Assembly (NCBI RefSeq): GCF_016587415.1
Contig: NZ_BNJI01000003.1
Span: forward strand, 992,001-1,056,000
From: Ktedonobacter sp. SOSP1-85
Lineage (GTDB): Bacteria; Chloroflexota; Ktedonobacteria; Ktedonobacterales; Ktedonobacteraceae
Direction of reading: 5' to 3'
DNA: 64,000 nucleotides
Shown here piece by piece: positions 27,231-36,097 of the stretch. The stretch's first letter is position 1, and each line of letters begins with the position of its first letter. Both the position numbers and the translations under genes were made by a program. The notes under the pieces were generated by a model. That model was given only the letters and a program-made list of their open reading frames with translations, did not search any database and was not told where the DNA came from.

Positions 27231-28384
27231 TCGGCCTGGCTTCTGGGAGGTCGCATATGGTGCCTGGTCAGGCTGTGTGGGTCATACTCCGCCGTACCAT
27301 GTGGATCGACATGGATCTGGACAGTTGCCAGGCGCGGTTGTGTGTGAAAGAGTGCATGCCGCACCTCCTCGGCGATATCATGGCTCTGGCGGATACTCAA
27401 ATTCTCATCGACCTCAATGCGCATATCGGCCTCCAGAGCACGTCCTAGCCAGCGTGCACGCAGCTCCGGTATATCGAGTACGCCGGGAATCGCTCGCGCT
27501 ACCCGCTCCAGGCTATCTATTACCTGCGGGTCAACCGCGTCCATCAGGCGATGCCACATCACCAGGGCCGTATCCTTGACGATAAGGAGAATCGCCAGCG
27601 TGATTAGCAGGCCAATGGCCGGGTCCACCAGGGGAAAACCTAGCAGAGAGCCGGCGGCACCGATGAGGACTGCGAGCGAGGTCAAGCCGTCTGCCTGAGC
27701 GTGTTTGCCATCCGCCACAAGGGCGGCTGAGCCGATCTCTTTACCAACGCGAATGCGAAAGATGGCCACACCCTCGTTCCCCGCGAAGCCGACAATAGCT
27801 GCCAGCATGACCCACCAGGCATAATGCAGCGGCTCAGGGTGCAGAAACTTCGTGATACTTTCATAGCCTGCCAGGAGCGCGCTCAGGAAGATCATCAGCA
27901 CGATTACCACTCCGGCCAGGTCCTCAAGTCGGCCATAGCCATAGGTGTAGCGCCGATTCGCCGCACGCCGACTGAACGCAAAGGCGATCCAGAGCGGCAC
28001 CGCCGTCAGGGCATCCGAGAAATTATGAATGGTATCCGCGAGCAGGCCGACGCTTCCACTCAGCATGGCAATCACAAGCTGAAAGAGCGCCGTGACCCCC
28101 AGACCTAATAAAGAGATCTTCAGCGCCCAGATACCCCGGTCACTACTCTCCAACGCGGTATCCACAGATGCCTCGGCATGACTATGGCCATGCACGAAGG
28201 GCAGCGCCTCCAACAACCAGCCCCAGCGCCCATGCACATGGTCATGATCATGTGCATGGTCATGGTCGTGATGTTCATGCGCTTCATGCTTCTCATGCTC
28301 ATATTTATCGGACGTATGCCTATGTTTATGCTGGTCAAACATAGGGCCAGGAGCCTGCCCTGGCACATGGTCAGCATCTTCCAT
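27227..28384 (-). CDS. Cation diffusion facilitator (Zn/Co/Cd-type) transporter
   Basis: This 385-aa CDF exporter begins with a His/Asp-rich cytoplasmic stretch (HEHHDHDHAHDHDHVHG), which usually binds zinc. Six helices follow. The transport site is DTIHNFSDAL (HxxxD form) in helix 2 and DGKHAQADGL in helix 5, the H/D pattern typical of zinc-type members. The cytoplasmic C-terminal domain is ferredoxin-like (VQIHVDPHG). The start is placed at 28384, after GAGAGGAAAT. It lowers cytosolic divalent metal by proton antiport. Confidence 0.92.
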   Translation of the reverse strand: MEDADHVPGQAPGPMFDQHKHRHTSDKYEHEKHEAHEHHDHDHAHDHDHVHGRWGWLLEALPFVHGHSHAEASVDTALESSDRGIWALKISLLGLGVTALFQLVIAMLSGSVGLLADTIHNFSDALTAVPLWIAFAFSRRAANRRYTYGYGRLEDLAGVVIVLMIFLSALLAGYESITKFLHPEPLHYAWWVMLAAIVGFAGNEGVAIFRIRVGKEIGSAALVADGKHAQADGLTSLAVLIGAAGSLLGFPLVDPAIGLLITLAILLIVKDTALVMWHRLMDAVDPQVIDSLERVARAIPGVLDIPELRARWLGRALEADMRIEVDENLSIRQSHDIAEEVRHALFHTQPRLATVQIHVDPHGTAEYDPHSLTRHHMRPPRSQAD

Positions 28385-28794
28385 ATTTCCTCTCAACTTC
28401 CATAACGCTCTATTGCTGGAAAAACGCATACAGGTAGAGTCAAACCATAAACTTAGCAGGGCATAGAATGTGCTATCTCCAGTATAAAACGCACGGCATC
28501 CTGGCGACAAATCTCGCCGAGTAAGAGGGGATAGTACACTGTTATCCTTTCAGTCCTGTCGTGTTTACTCCCTGGATTAAGAGACGCTGGAAAATCAGGA
28601 AGAAGCCGAAAATGGGTAACAGAGATAGCACAGGCATGGCAAAAAGTTGCCCATAGGCTGAATTTCCTGTACTATCCACAAATTGACGTTTATGGGCTTT
28701 AGCCCGCCGCAAGCCGCAGGGATTCATCCCTAGCGGTCAGGCGATTGCGGCTTTAGCCCTTGTGTCTCTGTTGAATATACTGTATACTACAACT

Positions 28795-29202
28795 ATGTTT
28801 TCAACAGAAACAACCTATCAGCGTGATGAACATCGGGTGCATTTGATTTTGTATCATCTTATCTGGTGTCCCAAACGCCGCAAGCCCATTCTTACGGGGA
28901 ACATCAAAGAACGTTGTGAGCAGCTTTTACAGGAAACGTGTGAGAGCAAGGGGTGGCAGATCATTGAACTCGCCATTGAGCCCGATCACATCCATCTGTT
29001 TGTGCGTGTCTGGACGACCGACAGCGCCGCTGATGTCGTCAAGGAGTTGAAGGGCGTTACCTCTTTTGCCTTGCGAAAAGAGTTTGCTCCCATTCTCAAG
29101 AAATTGCCGTCGTTGTGGACGCGTTCCTACTTTGCTTGTACGGTTGGGCAAGTGAGTGCAGAAGGTATCAAAGCCTATATTGAAGCACAGAAAGGCGTGT
29201 AG
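28795..29202 (+). CDS. tnpA: IS200/IS605 transposase TnpA (Y1 HUH)
   Basis: This 135-aa single-strand transposase has the HUH motif in EPDHIHLFVRV and the nucleophilic Tyr in the last helix (EGIKAYIEAQ). The start begins YHLIWCPKRRKPIL, with the family's usual N-terminal strand about 16 residues in. It cuts and rejoins the lagging-strand template at the hairpin ends of the element. It ends one base before the tnpB GTG start, so the two are translationally coupled. It appears intact, so the element may be mobile. Confidence 0.95.
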   Translation: MFSTETTYQRDEHRVHLILYHLIWCPKRRKPILTGNIKERCEQLLQETCESKGWQIIELAIEPDHIHLFVRVWTTDSAADVVKELKGVTSFALRKEFAPILKKLPSLWTRSYFACTVGQVSAEGIKAYIEAQKGV

Positions 29203-29203
29203 C

Positions 29204-30409
29204 GTGTATCAGATCAAACGGGTCAAGATCGGCAAGACTCCTCAAGTTGAGGAGTTGGCTCATGCCTGTGGGGAAGTCTATACTGCTACCCTCGTCTCTT
29301 TCTGGCGGACGGTCAGAAAAAAAGGCATCTGGCTCAAGCCCAAGCATCTGATGCGCTGGCATACCTCCAACAAACTCCACGCTCATACGGCTGATGCTTG
29401 CGTACAAGCCTTCTTTGCTTCACTCAAGAGTTGGAGAGAACGACGAAAAACGGATCCAACTGCCAAGCCACCACGGCGGCGTAAGTGGTACTTTCGCATT
29501 GAGTACAAACGCTCTGCCATGAGGGTGAAGAATGGCAAGCTCATGTTGTCCAATGGCAAAGGCAATGAACCTCTTGTCCTCGATTGGGCCTGGACCATTC
29601 CACAAACCCTCGTGATTTGCTGGACTGGCACCGAGTATGAAGCCATTGCGACCTATGAACCCTGTTATCTGCCTGTCCCTGAAAATGGCGACAAGGTGGC
29701 AGGGATCGACTTAGGCGAAATTCACATGGCTGTCAGTCACGATGGGGAACAGACCTATATCCTCAATGGGCGTCTCCTCCGCTCAAAGAGGCAGTATCGC
29801 AACAAGGTGTTAGCAACATTGCAAAAGAAGATTGATGCGAAGAAGAAAGGCTCGCGTCGTCGCAAGAAACTTGTCAGATCAAAGCAAAAGCAACTCAAGA
29901 AATTAGCACATCAGATCAAAGATATTGAGCATCAGAGCACGTCAAGGTTGATCTCCACACTTCAGAGAAACGGTGTGCAGACCTTGGCAATTGGCGATGT
30001 GCGCGATATCCGGCAAGATTTGGATGTTGGCTCCAAAAATAATCAGAAACTCCACCAATGGTCCTTTGGTTCTCTTCGCCACAAACTCACCTATAAGGCT
30101 GAAAGAGTTGGTATGCTGGTAGAGATACAGGAAGAGTCGTATACCAGCAAGACGTGTCCTGTCTGTGGCAAACGGCGGAAGAGCCCGGTTCAAGGACGCA
30201 ATTTCTGTTGCACGAACAAAGCATGTGGGTGGAAAGGGCATCGTGATTTTGTAGGAGCCTGCAACATTCGGTACAAGTATCGTGGGGAAATGGGTATCCC
30301 TCACGTAGTTGGGGCTGATATGGCTGCCCCCATCGGGCTGAGGTTCATGCCTCATATCGGTGTAGCTCGCAAGGAGAAAATGTACTTGCGAGAAGCCGCT
30401 GGTCTTTAG
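29204..30409 (+). CDS. tnpB: TnpB, IS605-family RNA-guided nuclease homologue
   Basis: This is a 401-aa protein with GTG start at 29204, immediately after the tnpA stop. RuvC motif I is VAGIDLGEIHMAV (D present). The zinc ribbon is CPVCG...CCTNKACGWKG, and the final D is in KGHRDFVGACNI. At the position where the RuvC-II Glu normally sits, it reads LAIGDVRDI, with Gly-Asp in place of Glu-Asp. Such proteins form a recognised subgroup; a rearranged active site or loss of cleavage are both possible. The N-terminal wedge region (WYFRIEYKRSAMRV) is complete. Confidence 0.92.
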   Translation: MYQIKRVKIGKTPQVEELAHACGEVYTATLVSFWRTVRKKGIWLKPKHLMRWHTSNKLHAHTADACVQAFFASLKSWRERRKTDPTAKPPRRRKWYFRIEYKRSAMRVKNGKLMLSNGKGNEPLVLDWAWTIPQTLVICWTGTEYEAIATYEPCYLPVPENGDKVAGIDLGEIHMAVSHDGEQTYILNGRLLRSKRQYRNKVLATLQKKIDAKKKGSRRRKKLVRSKQKQLKKLAHQIKDIEHQSTSRLISTLQRNGVQTLAIGDVRDIRQDLDVGSKNNQKLHQWSFGSLRHKLTYKAERVGMLVEIQEESYTSKTCPVCGKRRKSPVQGRNFCCTNKACGWKGHRDFVGACNIRYKYRGEMGIPHVVGADMAAPIGLRFMPHIGVARKEKMYLREAAGL

Positions 30410-30829
30410 ACCACGCGGAGAAGTCACTCAGTGCAACTGGAATAGTGAACGTTGCTTCGTCACTGAGGTAGATCAACTGGCTAAAAAAGTCGTTCCATGT
30501 CCAGATAAATGTAAAGATGGCTGTAGTCACCAGCGCGGGCAGCGCTAATGGCAGGATGATGCGCCAGTAGAAGCTAAAGTGGCTACAGCCATCTATCCTG
30601 GCAGTATCATCCAGTTCTGTCGGAATACCGCGAATAAACTGGATCATCAGGAAGATAAAAAATGTATCTGTAGCGAAAAGCTTGGGCGCGACCAATGGAA
30701 GAAACGTACCTATCCATTGCAAGCAAGTGGGAAAGAGCATCCAAGTATCAAATCAAATAGTGGAGCAACCTCTTCTTCTTGAGAAGAGAGATATTCCTCA
30801 ATGAACAAAGTACGAGTGGGAACTGTACG

Positions 30830-31861
30830 TTACTGTACATATGCAGTATCAATAGCAAGTTTGCGCGTACTTTTTCGTACCACCAGATCCGGTAACAAGA
30901 TACGCTGGTGCAGTTTCATCTCCGAATTGTTTAAGATCTCAACAAGATATTTGATGGCCATACTGTCCTGCTCTCTAAAGGCAAAGTTAATTGTCGTCAG
31001 CGGCGGTTCAGTAAAGGAGGCCAATTCCGCATTATCAAAGCTAAGTACCGAGACATCGTTTGGAATATGCAAGCCATGCTCATGGAGAGCATGCATCGCC
31101 CCCAGCGCCATCGTATCTGAACCAACCAGCACAGCGGTAAAAGGCTGATGTGTCGCTAGAATGTGCTCCATAGCTTCATACCCACTACGAAACGTATAAT
31201 GTGCCTCGTGCACAGGTCCCGGCTCTAGACCATGCTGCCGCAGTGTCTCTTTCCAGGTAGTATAGCGCAACTGCCCATTGATCAGATTGGTGGAGGGCGG
31301 AATGGCCGCAATCTGGCGATGCCCAAGTTCAATAAAATACTCCACGGCCATACGCGTCGCGTACACCTGGTCAAAGCCAACCCATGCAAGACGGGAATTC
31401 GGCACGTAGTCGCGGCGCACCAGGGGGAGCCCGTTGCATAGCTCCAGCAACTTCTCATCGGAAATACGAAGAGAAGGAGCATACATCACTACTCCATCTA
31501 CTAACCTCGCCGCGGCGTTATCCAACGCCATCCCCAGTTCATCCGAGCTGGTCATAGTCACAAGCAGGTTGTAGCCAGCATCTCTAGCCGCCAACGCCAT
31601 ACTCCTGATGGAGTCAGCGAAGTGACCACCCTGCATAATGTCAACAATAATCAACTCCAGAATTTGCGAGCGGTTGGTATTAAGCATCTGCGCAACTTTA
31701 TTGGGGACAAAATCCAATTCTTGCATTGCCAGCAGGACACGCTTGCGCGTCTCCTCTGCAACATTATTGTTCCCATTCAAAACACGCGAAACTGTCTGAT
31801 AGGAAATACCTGCCTGCCGTGCAACATCACGAATGGTAGTCTTCTTTTTTTTCTGGGCCAT
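30830..31861 (-). CDS. LacI-family transcriptional regulator
   Basis: This 343-aa repressor has the LacI helix-turn-helix at the N-terminus (TTIRDVARQAGISYQTVSRV) and the hinge helix PNKVAQMLNTNRS. A periplasmic-binding-protein-like sensor domain follows, with VSVLSFDNAELASF near the end. It is divergent from the Gfo/Idh gene at 32235. Its promoter and that gene's promoter each hold the same palindrome, so it probably represses both. The ligand is presumably a sugar derivative made or imported by the locus. The ATG at 31861 follows AAAGAG; an in-frame ATG six codons upstream has no better site. Confidence 0.93.
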   Translation of the reverse strand: MAQKKKKTTIRDVARQAGISYQTVSRVLNGNNNVAEETRKRVLLAMQELDFVPNKVAQMLNTNRSQILELIIVDIMQGGHFADSIRSMALAARDAGYNLLVTMTSSDELGMALDNAAARLVDGVVMYAPSLRISDEKLLELCNGLPLVRRDYVPNSRLAWVGFDQVYATRMAVEYFIELGHRQIAAIPPSTNLINGQLRYTTWKETLRQHGLEPGPVHEAHYTFRSGYEAMEHILATHQPFTAVLVGSDTMALGAMHALHEHGLHIPNDVSVLSFDNAELASFTEPPLTTINFAFREQDSMAIKYLVEILNNSEMKLHQRILLPDLVVRKSTRKLAIDTAYVQ

Positions 31862-31917
31862 GACAAGCTCTTTCCCCATCGCTCTTGCTCACTTGCTATC
31901 CAATGTTGCAACCATAT

Positions 31918-31960
31918 TGTGACCGTTCACAGTATAGCCAATTTTAGATGAAGCTGTCAA
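31918..31960 (-). promoter_or_regulatory. lacI-type gene promoter with operator
   Basis: On the minus strand TTGACA (31960-31955) and TATACT (31936-31931) are 18 nt apart. The palindrome TGTGAACGGTCACA (31931-31918) starts at the last base of the -10, so a bound repressor would block initiation. It has the central CG typical of LacI-family operators. Confidence 0.75.
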
Positions 31961-32140
31961 TAGGTGAGATATTGATTATTGAACCCTGAAACCGTTTTAA
32001 GAGAAGCCATCATTACTCTTAATGCTTTCTTCTCTTAAAGAACATGGAGCGCACCGCCACGCAAAAAAAGCATACATAACTTTTTGTGGCTTTTTTGGCG
32101 GGGATTTTCGGGAATTTTAGAGTGGTTGATCCACTACAGC

Positions 32141-32191
32141 TTGATTTATCCAGCAAAATAGTGCATATAATATTTGTGATCGGTCACAAAT
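32141..32191 (+). promoter_or_regulatory. Promoter and operator of the divergent sugar-oxidoreductase operon
   Basis: TATAAT at 32166-32171 has TTGATT 19 nt upstream (32141-32146). The 20-nt perfect-ended palindrome ATTTGTGATCGGTCACAAAT (32172-32191) follows the -10 directly. Its TGTGA-N4-TCACA core equals that at 31918-31931. Confidence 0.75.
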
Positions 32192-32234
32192 TATGTCGCC
32201 CACAGGACAAAGAAGGCGAAGGAACGGAGCAAGA

Positions 32235-33566
32235 ATGGAGAAGAAACGTTATGCGTTGGTTGGGACGGGGGCACGCGCCCGCATGTTTATTGACGCGCTC
32301 ATCACTACATATCGCGATGTGGCGGAACTGGTCGCGTTCTGCGATTTGAGCCAGGTCCGTATGGATTGGTATAACCAGCGCCTACAAACGCTGGCAGGAC
32401 TGCCACCTCTACCAACCTATCATGCTGAACAGTTTGACGAGATGATTGCCGAAACCCATCCCGATACAGTAATCGTCACGACCATAGATGCCACACATCA
32501 TCTCTATATCATACGCGCCATGGAATTAGGTTGTGATGTCATCACGGAAAAACCTATGACGACAAGCGCGGAAAAAATGCGAGCTATCTTCCAGGCAATT
32601 GAACGCACTGGCCGCTCACTACGAGTGAGTTTTAATTATCGCTATGCCCCAGCCTATACACGCTTTCGCGAATTGGTGATGCAGGGTGCGGTGGGGAAAC
32701 CGCTGGCAGTCGATTTCTCCTGGATACTGGATACCAATCATGGCGCAGATTACTTTCGCCGCTGGCATCGCGAAAAACAGCATAGTGGCGGCCTGCTCGT
32801 CCATAAGGCTACACATCATTTTGACCTTGTCAACTGGTGGATTGCTTCATACCCTCAGCAGGTCTTTGCGCTGGGCGATCTCAGCTTCTATGGCAAGCAA
32901 AACGCCGAAGCCCGCGGCGAACAGTATGCGTACGAGCGCTACACTGGCGTCCCGGAGGCTGACAATGATCCTTTTGCGCTGACGTTGGAGAACAATGAGA
33001 TGTTTCGTGGCCTCTACCTGGCTGCTGAAAATGAGACGGGCTATTTACGAGATCGTAATGTATTTGGAGAGCCAGTTACGATTGAAGATACCATGTGTGT
33101 GACAGCGCGTTATCGCAATGGCGTGCTGCTGTCCTACTGCCTGGTTACCTACGCGCCCTGGGAAGGTCTGCGCGTGGCGATTACTGGCACTAAGGGCCGG
33201 ATTGAGATGGATATTGTCGAGAATGTCAATCATCTCCAGGGGAATGGCGAGGCCAGAATGAACGCCAGCAAAGGGCCTTTCAAATCCGCACGCATCCGTG
33301 CCTACCCAATGTTCGCTCTCCCATACGATGTTGAAGTTCCAACGGGAGATGGAGGGCATGGCGGCGCCGATCCCATTTTGCTAGAGCAACTCTTCTCGCC
33401 CACTCCGCCAGCTGATCCCTTCAATCGAGCCGCCTCGCATATCGATGGTGCCGCTTCAATCCTGGTTGGCATCGCCTCCAATGAGTCAATGCGCACTGGC
33501 AAGATGGTCTTCGTTGATGACCTGTTTGTGCTCCCAAACAAAACAGCAGATGAGAGAGGCAAGTGA
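32235..33566 (+). CDS. Gfo/Idh/MocA-family oxidoreductase
   Basis: This 443-aa NAD(P)-dependent oxidoreductase has an N-terminal Rossmann domain (YALVGTGARARMF) and the conserved EKPMTTSAEKM, with the Lys used in catalysis, near residue 110. The C-terminal GFO/IDH domain contains GGLLVHKATHHFDLVNWW with the catalytic His. It is longer than the usual 330-390 aa because of insertions in the C-terminal domain. Such enzymes oxidise a hydroxyl of a sugar, glycoside or inositol. It is first in an operon with the isomerase and a second Gfo/Idh gene, under the divergent LacI repressor. Confidence 0.9.
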   Translation: MEKKRYALVGTGARARMFIDALITTYRDVAELVAFCDLSQVRMDWYNQRLQTLAGLPPLPTYHAEQFDEMIAETHPDTVIVTTIDATHHLYIIRAMELGCDVITEKPMTTSAEKMRAIFQAIERTGRSLRVSFNYRYAPAYTRFRELVMQGAVGKPLAVDFSWILDTNHGADYFRRWHREKQHSGGLLVHKATHHFDLVNWWIASYPQQVFALGDLSFYGKQNAEARGEQYAYERYTGVPEADNDPFALTLENNEMFRGLYLAAENETGYLRDRNVFGEPVTIEDTMCVTARYRNGVLLSYCLVTYAPWEGLRVAITGTKGRIEMDIVENVNHLQGNGEARMNASKGPFKSARIRAYPMFALPYDVEVPTGDGGHGGADPILLEQLFSPTPPADPFNRAASHIDGAASILVGIASNESMRTGKMVFVDDLFVLPNKTADERGK

Positions 33567-33749
33567 GGAGGATACACGGCACTTTACTGGTCATAACACG
33601 TCTGCTGATTGAGGTGGCGCGCCTGAAATAGCCTTTGACCTGGCCTATCGCGAGGAACTGGGCACTACACCTCAATAGGGCCAATTTCGGCAGTCGTTCG
33701 TTGGGCGATGAGATATTCTAGCATGAGTATTGAAAGAGAGGAGCTACTT

Positions 33750-34598
33750 TTGCGGCTAAGTATTATAACAGATGAGATTTCTCAGGATCTTAAGCACGCG
33801 CTTCACGTTTGTCGCGATCTCCAGGTCGATACGGTCGAACTACGCAAGGTTGAGGACAAAGATATAGTTCTCCATGATATGGCCAGCTTGATGCGCATTC
33901 AATCTCTCTTACGCGATCAAGGCTTTCGTGTATGCTCAATTGCTTCACCTTTCCTGAAATGCCCCCTCTGGAGTGAGCTAGCTCTTACAGCCCACACGAA
34001 GGAGCAGGCGCGAGAATGGGATTTATTGCAGCGTTCATTTGAGATCGCCGCCCTGTTTGGGGCTCCACTGGTACGAACCTTCTCCTTCCTGCGCATACCC
34101 GATCCAACAACCATACGCCCAGTTCTCCTGGAAGCGATCGCTAAGGCTGCTCGCCTCACAGAAGAAGCTGGGTTGAAGCTTGTACTAGAGAATGAACATG
34201 CCTGTAATATTGCGACAGGAGAGGAAGCTGGCTGGCTGCTTCAGCGCCTTCCCACAGACACATTCGGCGTCATTTGGGATCCCGGCAACGAGGCGTATGT
34301 TGGCTCAAGCCCTTTTCCAGCTGGCTACCAGCATGTGCGAGGACGTGTTCTACATGTACATGTGAAAGATGCTATCTATTCCTTGGATGCGCCCCAGCAG
34401 AGGCGCTTCGTCAAGATGGGCACTGGCTCCATCGATTATGTAGGACAATTCCGTGCGCTTGCTGAGGATGGATACACCGGGACTATTTCGCTTGAAACCC
34501 ACTATATTCACCCTAACGGTGGACGTGAGCAGGCAACTCGTGAGTCCTTTGCCGCCCTGTACCAGATGCTACAAGAGGCGGAAGTGACACTCGACTAA
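33750..34598 (+). CDS. Sugar phosphate isomerase/epimerase-like TIM-barrel protein
   Basis: This 282-aa protein is of the xylose-isomerase-like TIM-barrel (AP endonuclease 2) family. The chosen start is TTG at 33750, 6 nt after AGAGGAG, giving MRLSIITDEISQDL, the usual N-terminus of the family. ATGs at 33708 and 33723 lack sites. Metal-binding residues appear in LVLENEHACN (Glu), VIWDPGNE (Asp), LHVHVKDA (His) and ISLETHY (Glu). Relatives isomerise or epimerise keto-sugars or act on inosose. Between two Gfo/Idh genes, it probably handles the keto-product of the first. Confidence 0.88.
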   Translation: MRLSIITDEISQDLKHALHVCRDLQVDTVELRKVEDKDIVLHDMASLMRIQSLLRDQGFRVCSIASPFLKCPLWSELALTAHTKEQAREWDLLQRSFEIAALFGAPLVRTFSFLRIPDPTTIRPVLLEAIAKAARLTEEAGLKLVLENEHACNIATGEEAGWLLQRLPTDTFGVIWDPGNEAYVGSSPFPAGYQHVRGRVLHVHVKDAIYSLDAPQQRRFVKMGTGSIDYVGQFRALAEDGYTGTISLETHYIHPNGGREQATRESFAALYQMLQEAEVTLD

Positions 34599-34722
34599 CA
34601 CAATATATCGAGATTTCTCTGTATCTTCCATTTACTCCCTCAACCGAGAGAAACTAAGAGGTCAGAGACAAAGGAGGAGCTCTCTAGAGAGCTTCTTTCA
34701 TGCAAGAAAGGCAGATAACATA

Positions 34723-35823
34723 GTGAAAGCATCGCAGGCACAGCGGTTGCGGCACGCCATCATTGGCGTAGGTGCGGGCATTTTGAATGGCCACCGACCA
34801 GCCCTGGCGTTACCAATAGTTGATCTTGTCGCCGCGTCAGATATCAATACGACAATAGGTCAGCAGCGCGCTGACGAATTGCAATGCGCCTTTTATGCAG
34901 ATTACCGGCAGATGCTGGCCGAGACGCAACCAGACGTTGTCGTCATTCTTACTCCTCCTTTTCTGCATGCCTCCATGGTCATAGAGAGTTTGCGAGCAGG
35001 CTGTCATGTGCCGGTTGAGAAACCCATGGCGCTTCAGGTGGCGGAGGCCGACGAGATGATCGCGACCGCGCATCGGTACAAACGTATGCTTGGCGTCGTA
35101 TTTCAGCAACGCTATCGCCCCGAGATCATAGCCGCGCGCAAGCTGCTGCAAGAGGGTGTTCTGGGCAAGATCCAGCGCGTCGAGTTGATGGCAGTGTGGA
35201 CACGGCCATCCTTCTACTATCAAATGGCCCCCTGGCGAGCTACCTGGTCAGGAGAAGGAGGAGGAATTGTCACCAACCAGGCATCGCATAATCTCGACCT
35301 GCTCTGCCATTTGCTCGGCTCCCCCAGTCGCGTCTTTGCCTGGACGCGTAACTTGCTGCACCAGATCGAAACTGAGGATACAGTCCAGGCAATGCTAGAA
35401 TGGCAGGATGGAGCTTTAGGAATGGTGCACATCAGCTCAGCTGAGGCCGATGACCCTGAGCATCTGAAGATCATAGGGACCCGCGGCTCGCTGGAAATTG
35501 GTCGTGGCAAGCTGCTGGCCCACACACTAGACCTCGACATGAGCGAATATGCGCTTACCAGCCGCGATCCCTATGCCCAACCTGTACATCATCCATATGC
35601 CATTACGTTGGAACAAGGGCAAGGCAATCACATAGCTGTCTATCGCGACTTCCACGATGCTCTTCTCCACGGGAGTAGCGACTATGCCGATGGTGTACAG
35701 GCATGCCAGGAACTGGAACTGGCGAATGCAATAATCTATTCAAGCCACTGTCACTGCGAGGTCGAATTGCCGCTCAATCGTCAACACTACTCATCCCTGC
35801 TCAAGGATTTGCAGGCACAGTAA
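34723..35823 (+). CDS. Gfo/Idh/MocA-family oxidoreductase (second)
   Basis: This 366-aa protein has a GTG start. The Rossmann N-terminus is HAIIGVGAGILNGH, and the catalytic-Lys motif is VEKPMALQVAEADEM near residue 105. The conserved QRYRPEIIAARKLL begins the C-terminal domain, with GGGIVTNQASHNLDLL holding the His. It is only distantly similar to the product of 32235-33566, so the two probably catalyse different redox steps. It is third in the LacI-controlled run, 124 bp after the isomerase. Confidence 0.9.
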   Translation: MKASQAQRLRHAIIGVGAGILNGHRPALALPIVDLVAASDINTTIGQQRADELQCAFYADYRQMLAETQPDVVVILTPPFLHASMVIESLRAGCHVPVEKPMALQVAEADEMIATAHRYKRMLGVVFQQRYRPEIIAARKLLQEGVLGKIQRVELMAVWTRPSFYYQMAPWRATWSGEGGGIVTNQASHNLDLLCHLLGSPSRVFAWTRNLLHQIETEDTVQAMLEWQDGALGMVHISSAEADDPEHLKIIGTRGSLEIGRGKLLAHTLDLDMSEYALTSRDPYAQPVHHPYAITLEQGQGNHIAVYRDFHDALLHGSSDYADGVQACQELELANAIIYSSHCHCEVELPLNRQHYSSLLKDLQAQ

Positions 35824-36097
35824 TCATAGTCCACCCTTGCGCAAAACTCGTTGCAAGAGGGAAAAAATCATGTTCCGGTTTCATCTTCTTTTTGACAGAG
35901 ATTCGACGCCCCTCCAGAAGAACAATCAACTAGCTGGAAATGGCCGTTACCAAATAGCCAGGACTAATATAGGGTGAAACGCCCTGAAATTGACATCCCA
36001 TTTTATCACTCTTATACTACATTTGATGCGCATAGCTCCTGATAAGAGGAAGTAAAAATTCCTTGCGCAAATATACTCTATTTTTAGGAGATGATAG

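Larger units (their letters stand above)
28688..30427 (+). mobile_element. IS200/IS605-family element carrying tnpA and tnpB
   Basis: Boundaries are deduced from the target. Deleting 28688-30427 rejoins TTGAC with TCAGTGCAAC and restores the permease frame. The left end has hairpins (GGGC-TTTA-GCCC near 28695; GCCGC.../...GCGGC near 28750). The right end has a hairpin CCGCTGGTC-TTTA-GACCACGCGG at about 30398-30418. There is no target duplication, as expected for Y1 single-strand transposition, and both genes are intact. Whether the last base is 30425, 30426 or 30427 is uncertain because AC is present on both sides. Confidence 0.85.
28542..30740 (-). pseudogene. ABC sugar-transporter permease (MalG-like), split by IS605 and 5'-truncated
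   Basis: Two minus-strand pieces, 30740-30428 and 28687-28542, join in frame once the IS at 28688-30427 is removed (459 nt in total). The first has the permease EAA-type loop (IPTELDDTARIDGCSHFSFY, then LPLALPALVTTAIF). The join reads TIPVALSQFVDSTG and the end is QGVNTTGLKG, typical of carbohydrate permeases. About 120 N-terminal residues are missing upstream, with a stop before 30740. No substrate-binding protein or partner permease remains nearby. The gene is dead twice over, but marks the locus as a former sugar-uptake operon. Confidence 0.85.
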
